DNA of 64,000 bases, taken from NCBI GenBank assembly GCA_949358305.1, contig OX442314.1, forward strand, positions 16,299,060 to 16,363,059, written 5' to 3'. Origin of the DNA: Strigamia acuminata (taxonomy: Eukaryota > Arthropoda > Chilopoda > Geophilomorpha > Linotaeniidae). The position numbers and the translations under genes were made by a program. Below are positions 1 to 8,946 of this stretch, piece by piece. Each line of letters starts with the position of its first letter. Positions within the stretch are counted from its first letter, which is position 1. The notes below the pieces were generated by a model. That model did not search any database and was not told the DNA's origin. It was given only the letters and a program-made list of their open reading frames with translations.

Positions 1-352
1 CTAAATAAACACAACTAGACCAAACAGTCGACAAGAAAAAATTAAGCGGATTTAAAAGCTTTACGTTAGCTTTTACACTCGGCCATTATGACCATAAAAA
101 TTTAGAGTGAAATGGACAATAAAAAAAGAGCAAGCTATTTAAATGAAGAGAATCCGACCTAAACGTAAAATAATATAAAATCTCACCATTATCTCTAAAT
201 TTATTCTTTTATTTTTTTTTTATTCGCAAAGAAAAGAATAAACGATCATGCACATGTTGTGTACAATTTTTGATTTAATTTTCGACATAAGGTAATTAAA
301 GCTTTTCTTTTAAAAGGTTTAATCGAATAATGACGACTTTTAAATTTACCAG
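1..352. other. Noncoding flank
   Basis: This AT-rich stretch shows no convincing reading frame. Its end (about 335-352) looks like a pyrimidine-rich splice acceptor ending in AG directly before the ATG at 353, so part of it may be an intron in the 5' untranslated region of the next gene. I see nothing else in it. Confidence 0.4.
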
Positions 353-775
353 ATGCATGTGCCTCTTGCTATTCGTTGGGCTTGCAGCCTCTCCATCGGC
401 ACGGTCATTCTCCTCTTTTTTTTTGTCATAATATCTTGGGTACTGATGGCAGTTAACAATTTATACATGCATTCAAGATTAAGAAGGTTATGGCAAACTC
501 CAACTGTCCTCCATGTAGTCACAGAAGAGAAGTCTTGTGATAATATACCGGTGGTTTTAATTCAACCTGATATGGAATCGTCATCAGTTTCTGACGAAAA
601 TGTCACTGCGACCGAACAAGGCAGTGAATATTATGAAGCCGGAGACGCGGGTTGCGATGCAAACAAAGATGAGAGACTTTTAATTATGATACCCGATGAA
701 AACATTCCACTTCGCGAGGTTGATTCACCGTCTTGGAGAAATCGAGAAAATATTGCGGTACTGGCAGAAAAATGA
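353..775 (+). CDS. Small single-pass membrane protein, unknown
   Basis: I do not recognise this 140-residue ORF. Residues about 12-34 form a strong hydrophobic segment (with a run of LLFFF), followed by a basic stretch (HSRLRRLW), which suggests one transmembrane helix with the rest in the cytosol, or a signal anchor. The C-terminal 80 residues are acidic and serine-rich and contain a VSDENVTA stretch resembling VSDENAV at the tail of the secreted protein ending at 3063; this may be chance. The ATG directly follows an acceptor-like CAG, so the gene may have an upstream untranslated exon. Codon use looks coding, but no domain is visible. It could be a single-exon lineage-specific gene or the last exon of a longer one. 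Confidence 0.45.
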   Translation: MHVPLAIRWACSLSIGTVILLFFFVIISWVLMAVNNLYMHSRLRRLWQTPTVLHVVTEEKSCDNIPVVLIQPDMESSSVSDENVTATEQGSEYYEAGDAGCDANKDERLLIMIPDENIPLREVDSPSWRNRENIAVLAEK

Positions 776-1175
776 TGGAGAAATTTAAAGCAATTAACTG
801 AGATGATGAGCATTTAGTAATGTGTTTTGAAAAGCTGGCGTCAGTCAGTTATTTGTAGCAATTAATTGACTGCAGTGAAATTGCAAGATTTAACAAGGAT
901 TGCTCAGATTTATCCAATTAATTTTGCATCCGAGTATGACGTTATAAGCAGTATAAAATATCTTCTCGTTTTTCAGGTGAATTCGCGTAGGATTGTCAAA
1001 CCTCAATTTCCTATGGAAAAATTGAAGTGTGCTGGTGAAATACATTCGGTTTAATATAAGTTTGTTGCTTAATTTTAAAACAGAAAAGTTTAAAATATTT
1101 AAGGTATGGGTTTAATTTTTCTTTATTTATTTTAGAAATTGAATTGATTCGTTTTTCTTTGGATTCGTTTTTAGA
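776..1175. other. Intergenic or intronic AT-rich DNA
   Basis: There is no supported gene here. A 62-residue frame at 866-1054 lacks any recognisable feature. The end (about 1125-1175) is pyrimidine-rich and finishes in TTTTTAG just before the ATG of the decayed gene at 1176, like the flank of the neighbouring genes. Confidence 0.35.
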
Positions 1176-1425
1176 ATGGCCCAAGTCTTTGTGGTTTACT
1201 GTTCACTTTTAATTGTGTTGTTGGTGAGCATTGTAATTAAGGCTACGGATGACATTTAAACCTGTCGTGACGATTACGACAGCTGAAAGAAAAGTTGCAG
1301 TTTTCTCAATTACAATTTTCGTTCGTTCGATGGTTCTTGTATATTGGGTTGTATCGACGATTTCATTTCTTGCTTGCCGGATGTAAGAAGTTTAAAAACA
1401 AACACTATCGATTCTATCAAATAAT
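1176..1425 (+). pseudogene. Decayed paralogue of the neighbouring Cys-rich secreted protein
   Basis: The ATG at 1176 opens a good signal-peptide-like stretch (27 residues, central LLIVLLVSIVI) that ends at a TAA (1257-1259). The same frame continues with TCRDDYDS, then a TGA at 1284-1286, then 46 further codons containing CIDDFISC before a TAA. This matches the cysteine module of the gene at 1901 (CIDDFFSC). The spacing is C-x6-stop-x21-C-x6-C, where the intact second module has C-x6-C-x21-C-x6-C, so the TGA sits exactly where a cysteine codon (TGT or TGC) is expected. Both stops lie in one frame without a frameshift, so this reads as a recently silenced copy. An AATAAA-type signal follows at about 1504. 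The alternative that the first part is spliced differently cannot be excluded. Confidence 0.7.
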
Positions 1426-1900
1426 TTTGATTATAATTATAAATAATGCAAACGAAAAAGAAGAAAAATATGTATTTCTATATAAGAAAAGAATTTATTA
1501 TAATAAATAAATAAAAATTGAAATCTGAAATCTTGTTGTTCTATTATTTATTTCATAGATCAATACTGACTCAAGATTTTAGCAAAAACAAAAATTCCTT
1601 CTGCTGCAAACAAAAAAAATTAAAGTAAATAGCATAAAGAGCTTCGCTGTAAAGCTGCAACCAAAATTAATTTCTCCAGTTAAATTACTGAACATCTTTA
1701 AAAACATGTGTGCAATTAAAAGAAAAATTAAAACCATGACGTAAAATAAAATTTTTAATTGCTTTTTATTTATTATATAAAATGCACGCAAACAAGTGAA
1801 ACCTCATCATTTGGTGTTTATTTCAGCAAGAGGGAAATATCAGGTTTGAAGGTTAACTTATTGGATATAAACCACCACATAATTACTATTTTTTTGTAGG
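1424..1900. other. Spacer between decayed copy and intact gene
   Basis: The stretch is AT-rich with polyadenylation-like AATAAA repeats near 1500-1512. The last 30 bases end in a T-rich tract and GTAG directly before the ATG at 1901, resembling a splice acceptor. No gene is visible. Confidence 0.35.
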
Positions 1901-3064
1901 ATGAAATACTTGCTAAGCCTCCAAGGTTTATTACTCTTTTTTAATTTCGTATTGAGTTTCAACAACTGTAAAAAAGAATATAAATTATGTCAACGCGATG
2001 TTGCTATTCGCCTTTATAGAAGTAATGAATGGAGAAACACACCTCAGACTCTGACACTGGAATGCATTGATGACTTCTTTAGTTGCCATTTCGAAAACGT
2101 TTTACTTGCTTTGGAAGAAAAACGATATAAATTTAAATGTAAGTTTACCAAATTTAAAATTTTTCCTTTAGCCAAAGATATAAAGAAAATTTTTACTTCA
2201 GCCAACGATATAAAGAAAATTGTTCCATCTGCCGAATATGTGTTGAAAATTGTTCCATTTGCCAATGATATACCAGAAACTGTTCCATTTGCCAAGGATA
2301 TATCAAAAACTGTTCCATTTGCCAAGGATATACCAAAAACTGTTCCATTTACCAAGGATATACCAAAAACTGTTCCATTTGCCAAGGATATACCAAAAAC
2401 TGCCCCATTTACTAAGGATGTACCAAAAAATTTTCAATTTTCTAAGGATGAAACAAAAACTGTTCCATTTGAGTTGAATTACAGCAACTGCAAAAATGAA
2501 TATAAATCATGTCAACGCAGCGTTATTCGTTTTTTCAGAAGTAACGAATGGAGAAGCACTTATCTGCCACTGGAATGCTATAATAACTTCTTTGATTGTT
2601 ATTACGAAAATGTCTTGCTTTTGGCCGAAAAACAACCAGAAAAAAAGAAATTTAAGATAGGAGTGTTTTCTAATTTTTGGTTTAAAGCTTTCCCAGTAAT
2701 CAAGCATGTAACGACAACTACTCCATCAGCCAAAGATGAACCGACTACTTTTCCATCAACCAAAGATGAAACGACTCCTATTCCATCAGACAAAGATGAC
2801 CCGACTACTTTACCATCAGCCAAAGATGTACCATCAAATGAAACAACTACTGTTAAATCAGCTGAAGATGTTACGACAAATTCGACAACTAATAATGTTG
2901 ACAATTTTGCAATAACAGACGAATATCTTTTCGATACAACTACAGGATCTGCTAGTGTTGATGATTTAGTGGCTAAAGACGAACATTTTACAGCTACACT
3001 TACAGAATATCCTGATGTTGGAAACGCCACAGTTTCGGATGAAAATGCTGTACCCATAGAATAA
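1901..3064 (+). CDS. Secreted Cys-module/decapeptide-repeat protein, unknown family
   Basis: The 387-residue protein has a clear signal peptide (1-20, LLLFFNFVLSF) and no later membrane segment, so it is probably secreted. It has two homologous modules. Module 1 has Cys23, 30, 55 and 62; module 2 has Cys197, 204, 226 and 233. They share C-x6-C near the start, the stretch RSNEWR, and a final C-x6-C followed by ENVLL. Each module is followed by a ten-residue repeat. After module 1 there are ten units of the form TVPFAKDIPK (residues 87-186 plus a partial unit). After module 2 there are four or five units of the form TTFPSTKDET (about 270-320). The tail is acidic and Thr/Ser-rich, which could be O-glycosylated. 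I know no family with this layout. The ORF appears complete in one exon, and AATAAA follows the stop at once. Confidence 0.75.
   Translation: MKYLLSLQGLLLFFNFVLSFNNCKKEYKLCQRDVAIRLYRSNEWRNTPQTLTLECIDDFFSCHFENVLLALEEKRYKFKCKFTKFKIFPLAKDIKKIFTSANDIKKIVPSAEYVLKIVPFANDIPETVPFAKDISKTVPFAKDIPKTVPFTKDIPKTVPFAKDIPKTAPFTKDVPKNFQFSKDETKTVPFELNYSNCKNEYKSCQRSVIRFFRSNEWRSTYLPLECYNNFFDCYYENVLLLAEKQPEKKKFKIGVFSNFWFKAFPVIKHVTTTTPSAKDEPTTFPSTKDETTPIPSDKDDPTTLPSAKDVPSNETTTVKSAEDVTTNSTTNNVDNFAITDEYLFDTTTGSASVDDLVAKDEHFTATLTEYPDVGNATVSDENAVPIE
2159..2470 (+). repeat. Coding 30-bp minisatellite
   Basis: Ten full units and one partial unit of a 30-bp repeat encode the decapeptide TVPFAKDIPK and variants. The inner copies (about 2279-2430) are nearly identical at DNA level, while the outer copies have diverged, which is typical of expansion and contraction by unequal exchange or slippage. 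Confidence 0.85.
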
Positions 3065-3234
3065 AAATAAATTGATTTTTTCAAGTCTAAACAGCATAAA
3101 TAATGTCTAAATATTTTGTCACTTTATTGAATTTAGTCATAAAATTTTAATAAAAAGTTGGAAAAGTGTTTCTAAAAATAACCGTTTTAGTTTGTATTAT
3201 TTTTTAGTATAAAAATTCGTTCAGATGCTGGTAA

Positions 3235-3317
3235 TACAGATTTCGTCAGAAAAATGTATACACACTTCCATAGAAAGTTTATAGCAGTGTGTATACATTT
3301 TTCTGGCGGACTCTGTA
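3235..3317. mobile_element. Miniature mariner-type inverted-repeat element
   Basis: An exact 19-bp inverted repeat (3247-3265 and 3287-3305, CAGAAAAATGTATACACAC) extends less perfectly outwards to a TACAGA end on each side and is bordered by TA dinucleotides (3235-3236 and 3316-3317). TA flanks and this end sequence fit a mariner-like family whose interior has been lost almost completely. It has no coding capacity. Confidence 0.65.
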
Positions 3318-4143
3318 CATATATATATTTATGTATATATCAGTACAGTTTACCGGTATATATCTTTTAAACAAACAATTATTTGTCTGTTGTAAGTATA
3401 TGAATAACACAATTTGATCGTTGTCATCAGTCAGTGAAACAAACTGGGGAAAACCGCCACAATTTAAACGTGACAACAGAGGCATTTTTCTGAGTCGATA
3501 AGGCCAAGGCGAGGGCCAAGGTACTTAAAGAGGCACAAACACGAGCACAGGATACCTCGAAAAGATTAATTCCGATAATTAGTTAGAACTCACTTGTGGC
3601 GACAACAAAATAAAAAAATACCTTGCGTTTTGAATAAAGAAATTCGTATGAAATTTGCTGTGGCTACATGTGAGCTTTGCTGCTAAGCAATATCGAAGGT
3701 AGACTGCGGATGAGACATTGGAAATATCTCTTTCAAGCTCACGAAGATGACTGCATCGAACGACCTTGACCATGACACTCAATCATAAGAAAATTTTAAG
3801 ACTCAAAATCCTAACATTCGTTACATAATACGCTAGATATTTATGCATTATGTTACAAACTTTAGCGACTCACGTCAAAACGTTTGAGAAAATGCAGGAA
3901 AATGACATTTTCTTTATTAACTTTTCACAATTCCAATAAAAAAAATTTAAATAAGTTATTTTTTAATTTCCTCGTACCGGTATCGGTATTGACACATCAA
4001 TTTAACCTTGGAATGTGTTACATCACATAACATGTCCTAGTCTATAGAAATGCGGCAATTTGAAATGGGGCACCAGACAGGCACGACTTAAAGCAGATGC
4101 TGCGGCCTCCTGCTTCTAAAGAGTCCCTTCCTGGTACACGTAT

Positions 4144-4340
4144 AAAATGCATGTTTTTGTCCGAAAATACATTTTCCGGTATGTTTGTCTGAAAATGCAT
4201 TTTTTTTTTACAAGAAGATATATTATTTCACCAAAAAATGCATTTATTTGCGTGAAAATACAATTTTTCCAGCTCAAAATGAATTTATTTCTCATAAAAA
4301 TGCATTTTTCCGCCTAAAAGGCATTTTTTTTATTTTGTGA
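4144..4340. repeat. Degenerate AAAATGCATTTTT array
   Basis: About eight imperfect copies of an AAAATGCATTT-like core recur every 16-40 bases in a T-rich background. The core is itself palindromic (AAATGCATTT). No function is evident. Confidence 0.5.
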
Positions 4341-4762
4341 AGATATTATTTTTGAATATTTATGTAAATGTCTTCGAGTCTTTTTTTTCCAATCAATAAT
4401 TTGGTAACAAAATTATACTTGTTATAATAGGTACCTTCTTTAATGGTCTCTCAACCTTGCATCAATTGACACGAACCGAAATGCATTAACAGATGGCGCC
4501 ACGGTGTTCGGTGTTGTTTCAGGCGTAGAGCGCACGCACCAAGTGAAGTCAGCTGTAATGGCGTTTTGATCGTCGAAGTTATTCGCTGGCAGGAATTAAG
4601 ATTTGCCCATGAGCAGTAGGTTCGCATGTGATGAATTCACTAACAATAAGACGATCATAACAGCTAGAAAAAAACGAACTAAAAATTGCTGTTAACAACA
4701 TCCATCCAAATTTACGACATTAATTTTCATTTTTCTCTCCATCCAGATAATACATAATCCAA

Positions 4763-6100
4763 ATGGGTAACACTGGTTCTGCTAGCCGTGAAAGACACAA
4801 GTCCGGAGACATTGGACCACCTTCAAGTCCAGGAAAAGATGGGCAAGCATTTGATTTTACGAAGAAAAATCGTTTTCTCTACCAGCCTTCCCTCGAAGAT
4901 GGCGAGGCAGAGGGAAAAGTACGAGCAGCTCATTATATTTTTCTTCCTTTTATGGATGTAAATTCCATTTTTCAGGAGCAGTACGGTTCCGTAGCAGCAA
5001 CAAGAGGAACCCCCACAGCTCCAGGAACAGTCTTCGATCCAAAAGCTTTACCAACTGTTTTCAAGTGGGATGGAGGTGGTAAACAGGTTTACATCAGTGG
5101 AAGTTTTAGCAATTGGAAATCCATTCCTATGGTGAAAAGGTTTGACAGCTAAGAAACGAAAATTCGAACGATTTATTCATTTGTTTGTTTTGTTTTAAAC
5201 AGTCATGGAGATTTTGTCACAATATTAGACTTGCCTGAAGGTGAGCATCAATATAAATTTCAAGTTGATGGCCAATGGATGCACGACCCGGCAGTCGTAT
5301 GTTGTTTTACGATCATGAGTTTGAGTTATATAGTTAGAATTTATCTTTTAGCGCACTACAGAGAACGATTTGGGAACGAAGAATAATATTGTAAATGTGA
5401 AAAGAGCCGATTTTGAAGTTTTTGATGCTCTTGCAATGGATAGCATAAACGGTGATTTGATTTTATACAATTGTGAGTAATATTTTTAATGTGTTTGATT
5501 CTACTCCAGTTGAAAGTAAAAGAAGCAAAAAGATAGAAGCAGTATCTGGCTCTCCGCCCGGTGACTATAATCAAGAAGTACCTGAACGAAAGCCATCCGA
5601 AAAAAATACTGGACCGCCAATCCTTCCTCCACATTTATTACAAGTTATTCTAAATAAAGATGTACCTGTTTCCGTAAGTTTGGAATCATCTTTAATCTTT
5701 TTTTTTTTATATAATTTATTTATTTCCTGCTTTTCTAGTGCGAACCAACACTTTTGCCAGAACCGAATCATGTTATGTTAAATCATTTGTACGCCTTATC
5801 CATTAAGGTAATAAATAATTTACTATAGGCGCATTCATAAAGTCATGTTTAACTTGCAGTCAAACATATTTTGTTGTTTAAATGTCATGCGCATGCCCAG
5901 TGCGACAGAAAACAGACCAAATCGAGAAAAGCATTTTAAATTTGTATAGTCTAAATTACTTTATGAATGCACCTGCTGTTTATGCATAATTTATACAAAT
6001 TATGGCTATTAAATATTTTCAGGACGGAGTTATGGTTTTGAGTGCCACTCACCGCTATCGTAAAAAATATGTTACAACTCTCTTATATAAACCGATCTGA
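4763..6100 (+). CDS. PRKAB: AMP-activated protein kinase beta subunit
   Basis: This is the scaffold and glycogen-binding subunit of the AMPK alpha-beta-gamma energy sensor. Seven exons were read: 4763-4918, 4976-5139, 5203-5296, 5352-5472, 5510-5673, 5739-5807 and 6023-6100. They sum to 281 codons, close to the usual 270. MGNTGS at the start is an N-myristoylation signal. The CBM48 glycogen-binding module covers about residues 75-140 (VYISGSFSNW, then LPEGEHQYKFQVDGQW). The C-terminal ASC domain contains PPILPPHLLQVILNKD and ends HRYRKKYVTTLLYKPI, which pairs with the alpha and gamma subunits. Intron 1 (57 bp) is stop-free and in frame, so its retention would add 19 residues. Intron 6 holds a small inverted-repeat element. 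Identity is secure; the exact donor of exon 4 is the least certain boundary. Confidence 0.95.
5828..5973. mobile_element. 146-bp MITE in an AMPK beta intron
   Basis: The sequence GG(C/T)GCATTCATAAAGT at 5828-5843 returns as its reverse complement at 5958-5973 with one mismatch. It lies wholly within intron 6 and has no coding capacity. It is probably a non-autonomous DNA transposon; I cannot assign a superfamily. Confidence 0.6.
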
Positions 6101-6508
6101 AACTACTTGGAGGGAAATCATGAAATGTGGACTTTAAGAAATGTAGTAGATGTGCACAGGGATTTATTCTAATATAAAATAAAAGAATATACATATATGT
6201 ACATTAAAAAAAAAATTATTATTGTATTTTGAACAGGAATATTATTCAGTGTCATTTTCAGTTAACTACTTATTTGAACCATGGATGTAGTTTATTTTAA
6301 TGCGTGTAATAAAAATGCGATTCGGATAAATTTATTCTCAATGCATGAGGGCACTAAGTTAATTCCGTCAGGGTTGAGGTTTCTGCCACCAGAGTTACTT
6401 CCTACATGGCGACTCAATTACAGGAACTCCCAGCGAATAACCCAGCTTCGGTGACAATTTTCTCGAGCTGCTGATACATTAAGGTAAAAAGATAAACACA
6501 TCCGAACG
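6101..6508. other. AMPK beta 3' end and ELMO upstream region
   Basis: The first part is the probable 3' untranslated region of the AMPK gene, with ATAAAATAAAAG at about 6174. The rest is the promoter and 5' untranslated region of ELMO. No further gene was seen. Confidence 0.5.
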
Positions 6509-8731
6509 ATGCCCGTGTCTAAAGAAAGCAACATTGTGAAAATCGCGGTCAAGTTAAGTGACGGGAACGCTCAGTTGATAGAATTTGATCAAAAACGACC
6601 ATTAGCTGCCATTATTCAAGATCTGTGTAATGTGTGGACCCTTTCCGAACCCGAACAGTACTCGCTACAGTTCTCTGACACCGGTCAGAATTACATCACC
6701 GAGAAAAACCGAAACGAAATTAAAAACGGTAGTATACTCCGCCTCACACCATCGCCCACGAAAATCGCGGGAGAGATTTTAGACAAACTAAACTCAACAA
6801 GCAGCACGACGGACGAGAAAAAAGAAGCTTTAATTCAATTAGCCAAATTAGCCACGGATAACACTTTCTGCCTGGAGTTTGTCAACCAACAAGGATCCAC
6901 GCTGCTTATTTCACTCATCGAAGATGGCGTATATTTGGGCGAGAGTTTATCCTACACATTGTCGGCCTTCGTTGAAATTATGGATCACGGAAACGTCTCG
7001 TGGGATAATTTAGAACCAAAGTTCATCAATAAAGTGGCCAGTTACGTCAACAACCCGGCCGCCAGTCTCACTCCGCGCACAGTTAAAGCATCGCTGTCCA
7101 TTTTGGAAAGCCTGGTGTTGAACAGCAGCAAGAAATACACGTTGGTAGATCAGGAAGTCACTTTGCCCAATTTAATTATGCATTTGCAGTCGAGCGACGG
7201 AGAAATTCAGCAAAATGCCATCGCGTTGATCAATGCGCTGTTCCTCAAAGCGGACGAGAGCAAACGGAAAGCCATGGCGGGGACTTTGTCGTCCAGACAG
7301 ATTCGAAACGTGATTTTGAACAGTATCATTCAAGGACCGCGAACCATCGGCGCCGAAATGGCGCATCAGTTATATGTGTTGCAGTCTCTGCTTTTGAATT
7401 TGCTCGAGGATCGCAAAATGACCAAGATGGACCCGCAAGATTCCGACGACAGGGAGAAGATTTTGGAGTTAAGAAAGATTGCTTTCGATAACGACGACGC
7501 CCGGGACGTAACGTGTCGTCGGCCGGGCTACGCGAAAGATTACAAGAAGTTGGGCTTTCAAAACCACGCCAATCCTGCGGAGGATTTTACCGAGTCGCCA
7601 CCAGGGATGCTTGCTTTGGATAATATGATTTATTTCGCACGCTACCACGCCGATGCGTACACCAAAGTCGTTTTGGAGAATTCCTGTCGTTCCGACGACC
7701 ACGAATGCCCGTTCGGAGAGACGAGCATCGGGCTGACTAAATTGCTGTGCGAGATTTTGAAAATCGGCGAAGCACCGAGCGAACAAGGCCAAACGTTCTA
7801 CCCAATGTTTTTCACTCACGATCATGCGTTCGAAGAGTTTTTTTGTATTTGTGTCATGTTACTCAATAAAACGTGGAAAGAAATGCGAGCAACTAAGGAA
7901 GATTTACGTAAAGTGTTTAGTGTGGTCAAAGAGCAAATATCCAGGGCGCTCTCCAACAGTGCCACGACTTTGGACAAGTTCAGGAGTGAGTTAAAAATAA
8001 ATCGTATAAAATAAAATGAAATAATTGATTTTTTTTTAATTTAATATTTTGTAGATAAGCTGAATACATTGACGTACAGTGAAATAACGAATTTGTGGCA
8101 GCAGGAACGCACGAGCCGCGAAGAATGGGAATCTCAAGCAAGACCGATCGTTGAACTTCGTTGTCAGATCACTCCCGAAATTATGGAACTGATTCAACAA
8201 CAGAGACTTGGTTATCTCGTCGACGGAACCATGTTCACTAAATACACCAACAAGGGACAACGAATTAAGGACAAGTTTTGGTATTGCAGGCTTTCGCCTA
8301 ATCACAAGACGCTGCATTACGGAGATTGCGAGGAAAACACTACGCCAACGCTCGAGGAACTGTCGAATAACAAATTACCCGTCGTTGACATTAAAGCGTT
8401 GGTCACCGGCAAAGAATGTCCTCACATGAAGGATGTCAAAGGCAAAAAGTCAACATGGTCCCTCGCGTTTTCCTTGTTGTTGGATTCGGAGATGGACGCG
8501 TTGAATTTCGTGGCCCCCAATGAGAGAGTCTATGATTATTGGACAGACGGGATTAATGCGTTGCTGGGGAATCAAATGTCGAGCAAAGAGGCCAAAAGTG
8601 ATTTGGAAACGCTTCTCAGCATGGATATCAAATTGAGGCTTTTGGATACCGAAGGTGTGAAAATACCTGAGGAACCTCCTTCCATTCCGAAGGATCCACC
8701 CAATTTCGATTTTTGCTACGACTTTAAATGA
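6509..8731 (+). CDS. ELMO: ELMO (engulfment and cell motility protein, CED-12 family)
   Basis: ELMO partners DOCK180-type exchange factors to activate Rac during phagocytosis of dying cells and cell migration. Two exons, 6509-7985 and 8055-8731, give 717 codons, close to the 727 of ELMO1. The N-terminal ubiquitin-like/Rho-binding region covers about residues 5-80, armadillo-like repeats about 110-280, and the ELMO domain about 300-480 (KDYKKLGFQNHANPAEDF). The PH domain and C-terminal helix lie in exon 2 (QDKFWYCRLSPNHK-like, here KDKFWYCRLSPNHK; then ECPHMKD and WTDGINALLG). The tail has a proline motif (PEEPPSIPKDPP) for the DOCK SH3 domain. The intron uses a GTGAGT donor. Only one intron, and richer GC than neighbours, is unusual here. 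Confidence 0.95.
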
Positions 8732-8946
8732 TTAATTTATACGATAATGATAATTTATATTCCATTTATGCTTACAATTGTACAATTTATACGTTTTCCA
8801 CGCAGGTAATTTTGTGTTTCACATCATACCAAAGATTATTTATTGTTACAAATATTCGTAATAATGTATTGTATCTATGTATTTGTCAAATTAAATAAGT
8901 TCGGTAGATAATAAGAGATTTTATTGAGTAATTATTTAATTAGTGG

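Larger units (their letters stand above)
3065..4762. other. Noncoding stretch with small repeats
   Basis: I find no gene in this 1.7 kb region. It holds a tiny mariner-type inverted-repeat element (3235-3317) and an array of degenerate AAAATGCATTTTT units (4144-4340). Its end (4720-4746) is a pyrimidine tract finishing in CATCCAG, a probable acceptor of an intron in the 5' untranslated region of the AMPK gene. Confidence 0.4.

Noticed and set aside
1295..1510. 71-residue ORF over the decayed copy
   Set aside because: It reads a different frame from the one that matches the neighbouring Cys module; it is a shadow.
2044..2385. Minus-strand ORF with repeated SLANGTVFGI
   Set aside because: It is the antisense shadow of the 30-bp coding repeats of the plus-strand secreted protein. 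The plus strand has the signal peptide and the Cys modules.
2250..2477. Plus-strand ORF with repeated LPRIYQKLFH
   Set aside because: It is another frame of the same minisatellite, lacking signal peptide and continuation.
3279..3485. Minus-strand ORF ending VRQKNVYTLL
   Set aside because: Its end is the translated inverted repeat of the mariner remnant, a known source of false proteins. The rest has no support.
3579..3782. 67-residue minus-strand ORF upstream of AMPK beta
   Set aside because: There is no recognisable motif, partner exon or promoter. Its length is within chance expectation.
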